A stretch of DNA of 50,924 bases from Bacteroidales bacterium (GTDB taxonomy: Bacteria > Bacteroidota > Bacteroidia > Bacteroidales > VadinHA17): assembly GCA_003141715.1 (NCBI GenBank), contig PLNF01000075.1, positions 1-50,924 of the forward strand, written 5' to 3'. Of the stretch, positions 41,847 through 50,844 are shown piece after piece. Each line of letters opens with the position of its first letter. The first letter of the stretch is position 1. Both the position numbers and the translations under genes were made by a program. The notes under the pieces are model-generated. The model was not told the DNA's origin. It worked only from the letters and a program-made list of their open reading frames with translations, and made no database searches.

Positions 41847-42800
41847 TTAAGTCACTTGTTCCTGATTTATTTCCGGTCCATCACTTTTTTCATTTTTATT
41901 CCTGAAATAGAATAATATTACCAGGCTTAGTACTATCGGCAGAGGAAGGACTATAGCCTGTTGCCATAACGGAGTGTCTGTCGGTGCATTAAATTTCTCC
42001 ATACCCTGTATATATGCCAGAATTACCGGAACTGCATTATTAACAAAATGTGAAATTACAGGGAGCCAGAGGGTGCCGCTCCAGTAAAAGAGATAGCCAA
42101 AAACCAGTCCGAGAATGAATCTTGGTACAAATCCAAAAAACTGGAAATGTATAGCACTGAATAAAAAAGCAGTGAACCAGATTGCAATATGTCCTGATTT
42201 GAAAAGGTTATAAAAGATCTTTTGTAATACTCCTCTGAAAAATAATTCCTCTCCTAATGCAGGAAGAATGGCAATAATGAAGAGATTTAAGATCATAATG
42301 ATGAAAGTAGGTGAAACCAAAGCCTGATTGATTATACTATTTGCATGATCTTCTTTTTCTACCATCCACTTTTCGACTCCTGAAAGCCACTCAGGAAGGT
42401 GCATGCCGGCGTTGATTTGTCCGGTAAAACTTGTAATTGGGAAGATGCAAAAGGCAAGAATAACAACAAGACCAGCCTCTTTCAATTGTGGTATTTTTAG
42501 TTCGTTTAACCTGCCTGCAGGCTCAGGTTTCATCATCACCAGTATTATAATTGAAGGAATGATAAAAAGTGAAATGTCCTGAATTATCAACAGGTACCTA
42601 AGAAATCCCAAGTCGTTATTGCTTAATGCTGAGCCGGATTTTTCAAGTACCGTTAAATCGGAACCGAAAATCAACATGCCTGCCAAACTAAGAATTACCG
42701 AAAATGTGATACCGGCCCCCATTATGATCATTAATGAGACAAAAAGCTGATATATAGGAGATCCCCTGTATAATTTGAAACGGCTATTGTTATTGTCCAT
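41847..42800 (-). CDS. CPBP family intramembrane protease (first copy)
   Basis: 317 aa with seven or eight membrane helices. CPBP/Abi motifs are visible: EELFFRGVLQ with the Glu-Glu and Arg of motif 1, FSAIHFQFFGF with the motif 2 His, and FVNNAVPVILAY near the third. The family includes CAAX prenyl proteases and bacteriocin self-immunity proteins; the substrate here is unknown. It is convergent with the gene at 41110 and divergent from dusB. A related protease of equal length lies beyond dusB. Confidence 0.88.
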   Translation of the reverse strand: MDNNNSRFKLYRGSPIYQLFVSLMIIMGAGITFSVILSLAGMLIFGSDLTVLEKSGSALSNNDLGFLRYLLIIQDISLFIIPSIIILVMMKPEPAGRLNELKIPQLKEAGLVVILAFCIFPITSFTGQINAGMHLPEWLSGVEKWMVEKEDHANSIINQALVSPTFIIMILNLFIIAILPALGEELFFRGVLQKIFYNLFKSGHIAIWFTAFLFSAIHFQFFGFVPRFILGLVFGYLFYWSGTLWLPVISHFVNNAVPVILAYIQGMEKFNAPTDTPLWQQAIVLPLPIVLSLVILFYFRNKNEKSDGPEINQEQVT

Positions 42801-42845
42801 TTTATTAATTTTGCAGTCACTTAAATATACAAAAATCTCTTAGGT

Positions 42846-43859
42846 TTGAAAATCGCTAATATATCTTTTGCAGAATTCCCTTTATTTCTGGCTCCTATGG
42901 AAGACATCACCGATCCTTCATTCAGGATGGTATGTAAAATGAATGGCGCTGATTTTATGTATACCGAATTTGTCTCTTCTGACGGACTTATACGCGACGG
43001 ACAGAAGAGTGTAAGAAAGCTTGATATCTATGATTTTGAAAGACCGATCGGTATTCAGTTGTATGGGCACTTAATAGATTCAATGGTTGAGGCAGCTCTG
43101 ATTGCAGAACAGGCAAAACCTGAACTCATCGATATCAATTTCGGTTGTCCTGTTAAAAAAATTGCCAACAGGGGAGCCGGTGCAGGGATGCTCCGAAACA
43201 TTCCACTAATGATTGAAATGGCTGAAGCTATAGTTAAAGCAGTGAAGCTTCCTGTCACTGTCAAAACCAGACTCGGATGGGATGACGACAGTAAAAACAT
43301 CGTAGAGATCTCAGAGCGTTTGCAGGACGTTGGTATTCAGGCATTGACAATACATGGAAGAACCAGGGCCCAGCTATATAAAGGAAATGCTGACTGGACA
43401 TTGATAGGTTCTGTAAAGAATAATCCCAGGATGAAAATCCCAATAATAGGCAATGGTGATATTGACGGTCCGTTAAGGGCAGAGGAGATGTTTAACAAGT
43501 ACGGAGTGGATGGGGTAATGATTGGTCGCGCAACAGTCGGAAGGCCATGGATCTTTCGCGATATAAAGCATTACCTCAACACGGGTGAGCTCTTGCCGGA
43601 ACCATCTGTAAATGAGAAAGCCGATCTTGCACTTCTTCATCTTGATAAATCCCTGGAATATAAAGAGGGAAAAAGAGCCATATTTGAGATGCGCAGGCAT
43701 CTTTCCAATTACTTTAAAGGATTGCCTCATTTTAAGGAAACACGTCTTAAGCTTCTGACAGCTGTTGAAGTTGACGATATCAAGAACACTATTAAAGCGA
43801 TTCGAGAAAAATGGGGTGACTTCAGAACGGATGATAAAACGTCAGTCTATGGAATCTGA
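42846..43859 (+). CDS. dusB: tRNA-dihydrouridine synthase
   Basis: 337 aa. The start codon is TTG at 42846: the conserved FLAPMEDITDPSFR begins only a few residues later, so no downstream ATG could replace it. The FMN barrel motifs are ELIDINFGCPVKK with the catalytic Cys, TVKTRLGWDD, LTIHGRTRAQLYKG, IGNGDI and GVMIGRATVGRPWIF. It reduces uridines in the tRNA D-loop with NADPH. Its end overlaps the convergent second CPBP gene by 13 bases. Confidence 0.94.
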   Translation: MKIANISFAEFPLFLAPMEDITDPSFRMVCKMNGADFMYTEFVSSDGLIRDGQKSVRKLDIYDFERPIGIQLYGHLIDSMVEAALIAEQAKPELIDINFGCPVKKIANRGAGAGMLRNIPLMIEMAEAIVKAVKLPVTVKTRLGWDDDSKNIVEISERLQDVGIQALTIHGRTRAQLYKGNADWTLIGSVKNNPRMKIPIIGNGDIDGPLRAEEMFNKYGVDGVMIGRATVGRPWIFRDIKHYLNTGELLPEPSVNEKADLALLHLDKSLEYKEGKRAIFEMRRHLSNYFKGLPHFKETRLKLLTAVEVDDIKNTIKAIREKWGDFRTDDKTSVYGI

Positions 43860-44800
43860 TTTACAGCATTTTTATTTTTCACCTTTTCAAAAAGCACAGA
43901 AAAAGTTCTCCATCTGAAAATTATTTTCAGAATAATAATAAAGATGATTCCTGTAATTACAAGCGCAGAAAATTCAGTCCAGGGATGAATATTGTATTGT
44001 TCATAAAGCGCATGAGTCTGCAAAGCTGAGGATCGGTTTGTTACCATAATGCAAAGGAAAATATTATTCGCTGTATGTGCACCCATAGCGGCTTCAATAC
44101 CATCATCAAGTATGGTAATAATGCCAAATATCAATCCAAAGGCTATATACTGTGGCATCATTATGAAAAATCCAAATTCCTTTACTTCAGGATTGAAAGC
44201 ATGCATGAGACCGAAAAGGACTGAAGTCATTATCAAAGGAAACCATCTGTTTTTAACCAGTGCTGCAAATCCCTGCATAAGATATCCCCTGAAAAGCACC
44301 TCTTCGAAAGCTGCCTGAAATGGAATAAATAACACTGAAACAATCGAAAGAATGATCAGAGAGACAGTTTTATTATTAAGAGTGAAGTTTGAAGGATCAA
44401 GTTTAAGATAGAAGAACAGATAAAGGGCAGAAAGTATCAGCCAGACTGTCCCTGATAAAAAAAACCTGTCCCATCTGATTCTTCCGGTCCCGTTAATAGT
44501 CAGTCTAAGGGTCCGGTTATTTAAAGGTTTAACCAGAAGAATAAAAGCTATTAATCCTGCGATGAACGGGAAAAGCATCATAACGAACCCTGCATCAGGG
44601 TTTAGCCCTATTACACTAAAATCATTCGGATTGGCAGCAAGCTGTGAGAACACAGCTGGATTTGAAACCGATTTTATCAGCATGGCAATAAGCAAGGGTA
44701 CGGCTCCGATAGTGTTTGACACGATAAGAACGACAGCAAACATTACAATATATCTCCAGAAGCTGTTTTTGCCGGTAAATGTTGATTCAAGATGGTTCAT
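43847..44800 (-). CDS. CPBP family intramembrane protease (second copy)
   Basis: 317 aa, polytopic. CPBP motif 1 is FEEVLFRGYLMQGF and motif 2 is FGLMHAFNPEV. A third conserved segment is MGAHTANNIFLCIMV. The N-terminus starts with YIVMFAVVLIVSNTIGAVPLL. It is only moderately similar to the protein at 41847-42800, so the two are not a recent duplication. It lies on the same strand as nadB, which ends upstream at 44820. Confidence 0.88.
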   Translation of the reverse strand: MNHLESTFTGKNSFWRYIVMFAVVLIVSNTIGAVPLLIAMLIKSVSNPAVFSQLAANPNDFSVIGLNPDAGFVMMLFPFIAGLIAFILLVKPLNNRTLRLTINGTGRIRWDRFFLSGTVWLILSALYLFFYLKLDPSNFTLNNKTVSLIILSIVSVLFIPFQAAFEEVLFRGYLMQGFAALVKNRWFPLIMTSVLFGLMHAFNPEVKEFGFFIMMPQYIAFGLIFGIITILDDGIEAAMGAHTANNIFLCIMVTNRSSALQTHALYEQYNIHPWTEFSALVITGIIFIIILKIIFRWRTFSVLFEKVKNKNAVNQIP

Positions 44801-44819
44801 AATAAAAAAATAATGTCTT

Positions 44820-46397
44820 TCAGAATTCAGAGCTTGCCCTTTTCGGATAATCTATTGAGTAATGAAGTCCTACACTCTCATGACGATTCTTCGCCATTTT
44901 GATTATAATATAACCAACATTTATAAGATTTCTTAATTCGCAAATCTTCTTGGAAATAAGTGATTTTTTATAAAGCCTTTCTGTTTCTTCATACAATATA
45001 TCAAGACGTACCATGGCTCTTTCAAGTCGTATGTCGGATCGGACGATTCCGACATAATTACTCATGATCATCTGAACCTCTTTGCAACTCTGGGTAATAA
45101 GAACCATTTCCTCGAGGTGAGTTGTTCCTTTATAATCCCACACGGGTATCTGTTCTTCAAATGTCAGCTCGTTCAGCCTTGCACCGGAGTGAATTGCTGC
45201 ACGGTGAGCATATACAGCGGCCTCGATAAGTGAGTTGGACGCCAGCCTGTTTGCTCCATGCAACCCGGTGGAAGATGCTTCCCCCAAAGCATAAAGTCTG
45301 TCGATATTACTTTGTCCATTGATATCAACTTTAATACCACCACATGAATAATGGGCACAAGGAACTACGGGTATCATATCCCTGGTTATGTCTATCCCCC
45401 GTTCAAGACAATGCTCGTATACATTTGGAAAGTGGTCCTTAAGTCCTTCCTTATTCAAATGTGTACAATCGAGCCATACATGATCATCTCCCCATATTTT
45501 CATCTCATTATCGATAGCCCTTGCGACGATATCCCTTGGTGCGAGTGACCCTCTGCTGTCGTACCTGTTCATGAATTTTTCCCCGGAAAGATTCTTCAAA
45601 ATTGCTCCATAACCGCGTAAAGCTTCAGTAATCAGGAAGGAAGGTTTCTTTTCCGGATCATACAATGAAGTAGGGTGAAACTGGACAAACTCCATATTCT
45701 CAATTGTGCCTTTTGCTCTGTAAACCATAGCAACTCCATCGCCTGTGGCAATTTCAGGATTTGTGGTAGTAAGGTACACGTTCCCTATTCCCCCCGTGGC
45801 GACAACTGTCACTTTTGACAGAAGGGTAATCACTTTCTGGTTTACAAGATCAGCTACATAGGCACCGAAACACTTTATATCCGGATAGTTTCTTTTTACT
45901 ACTTCTCCAAGATGGTGTTGTGTAAGCAGCTCAATTGCAAAATGATGTTCAAGAATTTCGATATTGGCTTCGTTCCTGACCCGTTCCATTAAAGTCTTCT
46001 GGATGCTCTCCCCGGTTTTGTCTTTATGATGAAGAATTCTGTACTCAGTGTGCCCTCCTTCCTTCGCAAGATCGTATGTACCGTCTTCCTTCTTATCAAA
46101 TGTGACACCCATATTAATAAGATCTTTAATCCGGTCTGGAGCCTCCTGAACTACCATTCTTACAACCTCTTCATTACATATTCCACCTCCTGCTATCAGA
46201 GTATCATTTATATGTTTCTCAAAATTATCGGGTTCACTGAATACAGCAGCAATGCCACCCTGGGCATATCGGGTATTTGTATCTTCAAGGTTTGCCTTGG
46301 TAACAACAATAACTTTCCCAAACTTCGCAGCCTTAAGTGCAAAAGTAAGCCCGGCTATACCTGAACCAATAACCAGGAAATCAGTTCTCTTTTTCAT
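44820..46397 (-). CDS. nadB: L-aspartate oxidase
   Basis: 525 aa from the ATG at 46397; the frame can be extended to a GTG at 46409. The FAD-binding motif VIGSGIAGLTFALKAAKFGK opens the protein. Characteristic segments are NTRYAQGGIAAVFSEPDN, GGHTEYRILHHKDKTG, FVQFHPTSLYDPEKK, SRGSLAPRDIVARAID and ASSTGLHGANRLASNSLIEA. It oxidises L-aspartate to iminoaspartate for NAD synthesis, using fumarate as acceptor under anoxia. nadA and nadC are not in the window. It belongs to the same family as SdhA. Confidence 0.95.
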   Translation of the reverse strand: MKKRTDFLVIGSGIAGLTFALKAAKFGKVIVVTKANLEDTNTRYAQGGIAAVFSEPDNFEKHINDTLIAGGGICNEEVVRMVVQEAPDRIKDLINMGVTFDKKEDGTYDLAKEGGHTEYRILHHKDKTGESIQKTLMERVRNEANIEILEHHFAIELLTQHHLGEVVKRNYPDIKCFGAYVADLVNQKVITLLSKVTVVATGGIGNVYLTTTNPEIATGDGVAMVYRAKGTIENMEFVQFHPTSLYDPEKKPSFLITEALRGYGAILKNLSGEKFMNRYDSRGSLAPRDIVARAIDNEMKIWGDDHVWLDCTHLNKEGLKDHFPNVYEHCLERGIDITRDMIPVVPCAHYSCGGIKVDINGQSNIDRLYALGEASSTGLHGANRLASNSLIEAAVYAHRAAIHSGARLNELTFEEQIPVWDYKGTTHLEEMVLITQSCKEVQMIMSNYVGIVRSDIRLERAMVRLDILYEETERLYKKSLISKKICELRNLINVGYIIIKMAKNRHESVGLHYSIDYPKRASSEF

Positions 46398-46470
46398 ACT
46401 TCTAAACACAAAACAGTGGGCAAAGATACAAATAGATGTTATTGATTACTACCAACTGCGTTTAAATCCA

Positions 46471-46563
46471 CCTCTCCCCAACCCCTACCCCAGGAGGGAG
46501 GGGCTAAGAAACTGTAAATGTTTTTGTTCCCCCCTTCTCTCCTGGGAGAAGGGGGTCAGGGGG
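46471..46563. repeat. G/C-run composite palindrome, copy 3
   Basis: CCTCTCCCCAACCCCTACCCCAGG...GGGAGGGGCT on the left and CCCCCCTTCTCTCCTGGGAGAAGGGGGTCAGGGGG on the right repeat the plan of copies 1 and 2: inner palindromes inside complementary C- and G-run ends. It lies in the gap between the divergent nadB and glyS genes, so it cannot be merely a terminator. Confidence 0.72.
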
Positions 46564-46636
46564 AAGAAGTAATAAAAATGGGAAAGTTCAAATTGTGTGT
46601 ACATCTTGATTGTAAGGAATCTGTCAACACAAGAAA

Positions 46637-46667
46637 TTGTTTAACCCAAGATTTTGAATTACTTTTG
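46637..46667 (+). promoter_or_regulatory. Putative promoter of glyS
   Basis: TTG at 46637-46639, a 20-base spacer and TACTTTTG (perfect TAnnTTTG) at 46660-46667, 29 bases before the ATG. This is the cleanest promoter in the window. Confidence 0.6.
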
Positions 46668-46695
46668 TCTCCCGCGAAAGTAAAATAAAACATTT

Positions 46696-48246
46696 ATGGC
46701 TCAGGAAGATAATTTTAAAAAACTGGTTGCGCATTGCAAGGAATACGGATATGTTTTTCCATCGAGTGAGATCTACGACGGATTAAGTGCAGTATATGAC
46801 TATGGCCAGTATGGAGTTGAACTGAAAAACAATATAAAGAAATACTGGTGGGACAGCATGGTACTGCTCAACGATAACATAGTGGGTCTCGATTCAGCAA
46901 TATTTATGCATCCGACAATCTGGAAAGCATCAGGACATGTTGACGCATTTAATGATCCGCTCATTGACAATAAAGATTCAAAAAAAAGGTACAGGGCAGA
47001 TATTCTTATCGAAGAGCACCTGGCAAAGATCGATGATAAGATAACTAAAGAGGTGGATAAGGCCAGGGAAAGGTTTGGTGAAGCTTTCGATGAAAAAAAA
47101 TTCAGGGAGACAAATCCGCGTATTCTGGCAAACCAGTCAAAAATAGATGAGTTAAATGCACGGTTTTCAAAAGCACTTAATGAAACCGACCTGGTTGAAC
47201 TAAAACAGATTATTATTGATAATGAAATCGTCTGCCCTATTTCAGGTACAAGGAACTGGACCGATGTAAGGCAGTTTAACCTGATGTTTGCCACGGAGAT
47301 AGGTTCAACTTCGGAGGGAGCGAATAAGATTTATCTGCGTCCTGAAACTGCTCAGGGGATCTTCGTCAATTTTCTTAATGTTCAGAAGACCGGGAGGATG
47401 AAGGTACCATTTGGGATTGCACAGATAGGAAAAGCATTCCGCAATGAAATAGTTGCCCGGCAGTTTATATTCCGGATGAGGGAGTTTGAACAGATGGAGA
47501 TGCAGTTTTTTGTTCAGCCCGGCAGTGAACTTGAATGGTTTAAAAAATGGAAAGAGATTCGGATGAGATGGCATCAGGCCCTTGGTTTCGGTAGTGAGAA
47601 TTACCGCTTCCACGATCATGTCAAACTTGCTCATTATGCAAATGCTGCCACTGATATTGAATTTAAATTTCCATTCGGTTTTAAAGAGGTTGAAGGAATA
47701 CACTCAAGGACTGACTATGACCTGAAACAGCACCAGGAATTCAGTGGCAAAAAGATGCAGTATTTCGATCCGGAAAAAAATGAATCTTATATACCTTATG
47801 TCATAGAAACATCAATCGGTGTTGACAGGATGTTTTTGCAGGTGGTCTCTGCTGCATACCAGGAAGAGGAACTAAAGAAAGAAGATGGGAGCACCAATAT
47901 TCGCGTAGTGCTGAGGCTACCTCCCTTCCTTGCCCCTGTAAAACTGGCAGTGATGCCCCTGGTAAAAAAAGACGGGCTCCCAGATATTGCTGAAAAAATT
48001 GTACATGACCTTAAATTTGATTTTAACTGCCAGTATGACGATAAAGACTCTATCGGAAGAAGATACAGGCGCCAGGATGCAATCGGGACTCCATATTGTA
48101 TAACCATTGATCACCAGACTCTTGAAGACAATAGTGTTACGATCAGGTACCGGGATACGATGGCACAGGAAAGAGTAAGCACTGACCAATTAAGAGAAAT
48201 AATTAAAGAAAAAGTCTCTATACAAAGCTTATTAAAAAAGCTTTAA
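46696..48246 (+). CDS. glyS: Glycyl-tRNA synthetase (single-chain, class II)
   Basis: 516 aa, the alpha2 type without separate alpha and beta subunits. The N-terminal GYVFPSSEIYDGLSAVYDYG is diagnostic. Class II motif 2 is FGIAQIGKAFRNEI and motif 3 is VIETSIGVDR. RPETAQGIFVNF and FRMREFEQMEMQFF form the active site. The C-terminal anticodon-binding domain ends DQLREIIKEKV. It charges tRNA-Gly. The two glycosyltransferase genes follow immediately, the first 1 base after its stop. Confidence 0.96.
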   Translation: MAQEDNFKKLVAHCKEYGYVFPSSEIYDGLSAVYDYGQYGVELKNNIKKYWWDSMVLLNDNIVGLDSAIFMHPTIWKASGHVDAFNDPLIDNKDSKKRYRADILIEEHLAKIDDKITKEVDKARERFGEAFDEKKFRETNPRILANQSKIDELNARFSKALNETDLVELKQIIIDNEIVCPISGTRNWTDVRQFNLMFATEIGSTSEGANKIYLRPETAQGIFVNFLNVQKTGRMKVPFGIAQIGKAFRNEIVARQFIFRMREFEQMEMQFFVQPGSELEWFKKWKEIRMRWHQALGFGSENYRFHDHVKLAHYANAATDIEFKFPFGFKEVEGIHSRTDYDLKQHQEFSGKKMQYFDPEKNESYIPYVIETSIGVDRMFLQVVSAAYQEEELKKEDGSTNIRVVLRLPPFLAPVKLAVMPLVKKDGLPDIAEKIVHDLKFDFNCQYDDKDSIGRRYRRQDAIGTPYCITIDHQTLEDNSVTIRYRDTMAQERVSTDQLREIIKEKVSIQSLLKKL

Positions 48247-48247
48247 A

Positions 48248-49525
48248 ATGAATAAGGTTCTTATAATCACTTACTACTGGCCTCCAAGCGGCGGTGCCGG
48301 CGTACAGCGATGGCTCAAATTTTCTAAATACCTGCCGGAACTTGGATGGGATCCAATTATTCTTACTGTAGATCCTGAATATGCTGCATACCCGGTTAAG
48401 GACTTTTCGCTTAAAGAGGATTTGCCGTCATCAGTAATAGTTTACTCGACTCCTGCAATAAACTATTTTGGTATTTATAAGAAGGATAGATCAAAGATCC
48501 CGTCGGCAGGTTTTGCAAATAGTTTAGATAATACACTTAAAGGAAAGATCCTTCGTTTCATACGAGGCAATTTTTTCCTTCCTGACCCTCGAAAAGGGTG
48601 GAACAAATATGCCTTTAAAAAAGCCTGTAAATTAATTGAAAACGAGGGAATAAGAAATATCATTACGACAAGTCCGCCTCATTCAACACAACTTATCGGA
48701 TTGAAGATCAAAAAGAAATATCCGACATTAAATTGGATTGCGGATCTTCGTGATCCCTGGACCGATATTTATTATTATAAACAGTTCTATCATGTCTTTT
48801 TCTCAAAATGGATCGATCTGAGACTTGAAGAGAGTGTTCTGAAAAAAGCTGATAAAATAATAACTGTTGGACCATCATTGAAAAATCTCTATTCTCAAAA
48901 AGTAAAAGGGACAGCTGAAAAAACTGAAGTAATAACAAACGGTTATGATGAAGATGATTTTTCAGGAATCAAAGCGACCACCCCTTCTATGTTTACTATT
49001 ACCTATGTCGGTACTCTTTCAGATATTTACCCTGTTGACGGTTTCCTTGATGCCCTTCACCTCTTTAAAGAAAAAGGAAATGAATTTATGTTAAGATTTA
49101 TAGGGACAGTATCTCAAAATCAGAGAGATCTGATTCAGTCGAAATCAGGAGATTCAATTCTTGAGTTTATCCCGTATGTTGACCACACTGCAGCAATACA
49201 ATTTATGCTCAAGACTACTGCCCTATTGCTTATCATACCTGATCATCAAAGTAATAAAAGCATTATCACCGGGAAACTTTTTGAATACATAGCATCAGGT
49301 AAACCGATAATCTGCCTTGGTCCCGCTGATGGAGATGCTGCCGGAATTATAAGAAATACCGGGTATGGAATAACATTTTCTTACACGGATTCCAACGGGA
49401 TTTATGAATATCTGATACAACTGATTTTCGGAAAATCAATAACCCAAAAGAACTCAAACGCGTTCTACAGCAGAAGGGAATTGACAAAAAAGATAATCCC
49501 TTTGCTTATAAATGCCAAATCATGA
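48248..49525 (+). CDS. Glycosyltransferase, GT-B fold (GT4-like), first of a pair
   Basis: 425 aa. The N-terminus MNKVLIITYYWPPSGGAGVQ is typical of GT4-like enzymes of surface polysaccharide synthesis. The linker reads NWIADLRDPWTDIYYY, and the C-terminal donor-binding half has TITYVGTLSDIYPVDGFLDAL and GKLFEYIASGKPIICLGP. It transfers a sugar from a nucleotide donor to an unknown acceptor. It begins 1 base after glyS and overlaps the next glycosyltransferase by 4 bases (ATGA), so it is cotranscribed. Confidence 0.88.
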   Translation: MNKVLIITYYWPPSGGAGVQRWLKFSKYLPELGWDPIILTVDPEYAAYPVKDFSLKEDLPSSVIVYSTPAINYFGIYKKDRSKIPSAGFANSLDNTLKGKILRFIRGNFFLPDPRKGWNKYAFKKACKLIENEGIRNIITTSPPHSTQLIGLKIKKKYPTLNWIADLRDPWTDIYYYKQFYHVFFSKWIDLRLEESVLKKADKIITVGPSLKNLYSQKVKGTAEKTEVITNGYDEDDFSGIKATTPSMFTITYVGTLSDIYPVDGFLDALHLFKEKGNEFMLRFIGTVSQNQRDLIQSKSGDSILEFIPYVDHTAAIQFMLKTTALLLIIPDHQSNKSIITGKLFEYIASGKPIICLGPADGDAAGIIRNTGYGITFSYTDSNGIYEYLIQLIFGKSITQKNSNAFYSRRELTKKIIPLLINAKS

Positions 49526-50721
49526 AGATTGGAATAGTTGTTGATAATGAATTGAATAATGATATCCGCGTTCTCAGGGAAATTGGAATTCTGAAAGAAC
49601 ATGGATTTGAAATTTTTGTATTATGTTTTGGGTTTTTCAAAACAAACAAAGACCCGGTTAGCCAGATACACGTCACAAGAATCAATATACCCAGAAAAAT
49701 CAGAGATATATTATTTTTTTTATTGAATACCATCCCCGCATACGAATGGCTCTGGACATCAAAGATTAAGAAATTTATTAATCATAACGGTCTTGAATTT
49801 CTGCATGTGCATGATCTTTATATGTCGCGTGCTGCATACAAAGGAATAAGAAAAACAAATCTTAAAATCCCGTTGATACTCGATCTTCATGAGAATTACC
49901 CATATACGGTCAGGACATATAACTGGACAAAGGGATTTTTAAGGAGGCTTGTTTCCCGGCCGGATGAATGGGAGAAAAAGGAACCTGAATATTTAAGTTA
50001 TGCTGACCGGATAATTGTTCTCAGCAACGATTTCAGGGATGTGCTGTTAAATAAGTATCATGAACTGGAGGAAGACAGGTTTGTCGTTTTACCGAATGTG
50101 CCGGATCTTTCGCAACCGGAATACCAAAGCAAAGGGGTCGCAAATAATCCATTTAAACAAGAATTCCCTATTATTTTTTATTACGGAGTGATTGCGGAAA
50201 GAAGAGGAATCTTTGATACGCTCAGAGTTTTCATCAACCTGATTGAAGAGGGCTGTTCAGTAAATTTCCTGCTTATCGGGCCGGTTGACAAAAAAGACTA
50301 TCCTCTGTTTTCACAAATCGTAGAATCGGATCTTTTGAAAGATCGTATACATTATATTCCCTGGATAGAATCAAAGGAATTCCCAGCTTATCTAGGAATA
50401 TCAGATATTTGCCTTGCACCTTTTCACAAGAACCCGCAGCATGAATCGGGTGTCGCAAATAAAATTTACGACTATATGCTCGGAGCTAAACCCATTATTG
50501 CCTCAAATTGCAAACCACAGCAAGATCTTATTGAGAAACATAACTGCGGTTTAATTTTCAATAATACGGAGGAATTTCATGATGCGATAGTAAAACTTCT
50601 TGATGACAAACAGTTAAGAGAAGAAATGGGAGAAAATGGCAGGAAGGCGATTATTCTGGATTATAATATGGAAATATTTAAAGAGAATTTGATATTGGTA
50701 TTTAAAAATTCCTACCTTTAA
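49522..50721 (+). CDS. Glycosyltransferase, GT4 family, second of a pair
   Basis: 399 aa. The N-terminal half is Rossmann-like (KIGIVVDNELNNDIRVLREI, FLHVHDLYMSRAAYKGI, LILDLHENYPYTVRTYNW). The C-terminal half has FYYGVIAERRGIFDTLRVF, NFLLIGPV and IYDYMLGAKPIIASNCKP with the usual donor-binding Glu/Asp region, then EEFHDAIVKLLDD. It probably acts with the preceding glycosyltransferase in surface glycan or O-antigen-like synthesis. The 4-base ATGA overlap indicates coupled translation. Confidence 0.9.
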   Translation: MKIGIVVDNELNNDIRVLREIGILKEHGFEIFVLCFGFFKTNKDPVSQIHVTRINIPRKIRDILFFLLNTIPAYEWLWTSKIKKFINHNGLEFLHVHDLYMSRAAYKGIRKTNLKIPLILDLHENYPYTVRTYNWTKGFLRRLVSRPDEWEKKEPEYLSYADRIIVLSNDFRDVLLNKYHELEEDRFVVLPNVPDLSQPEYQSKGVANNPFKQEFPIIFYYGVIAERRGIFDTLRVFINLIEEGCSVNFLLIGPVDKKDYPLFSQIVESDLLKDRIHYIPWIESKEFPAYLGISDICLAPFHKNPQHESGVANKIYDYMLGAKPIIASNCKPQQDLIEKHNCGLIFNNTEEFHDAIVKLLDDKQLREEMGENGRKAIILDYNMEIFKENLILVFKNSYL

Positions 50722-50844
50722 ATTGTTACTTCAGTGAAAGCAAATTAAAATATTTACAAATAATTAATGAAGTCTAGACTTATGTTTTTTCTTTATATAT
50801 AACCGAATTTAAAAATCCAACAAACCATTTAAAAATTGTCTAAT

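Noticed and set aside
43847-44800. Second CPBP gene as a recent duplicate of the first
   Set aside because: Equal length is coincidence; sequences outside the catalytic motifs differ widely.
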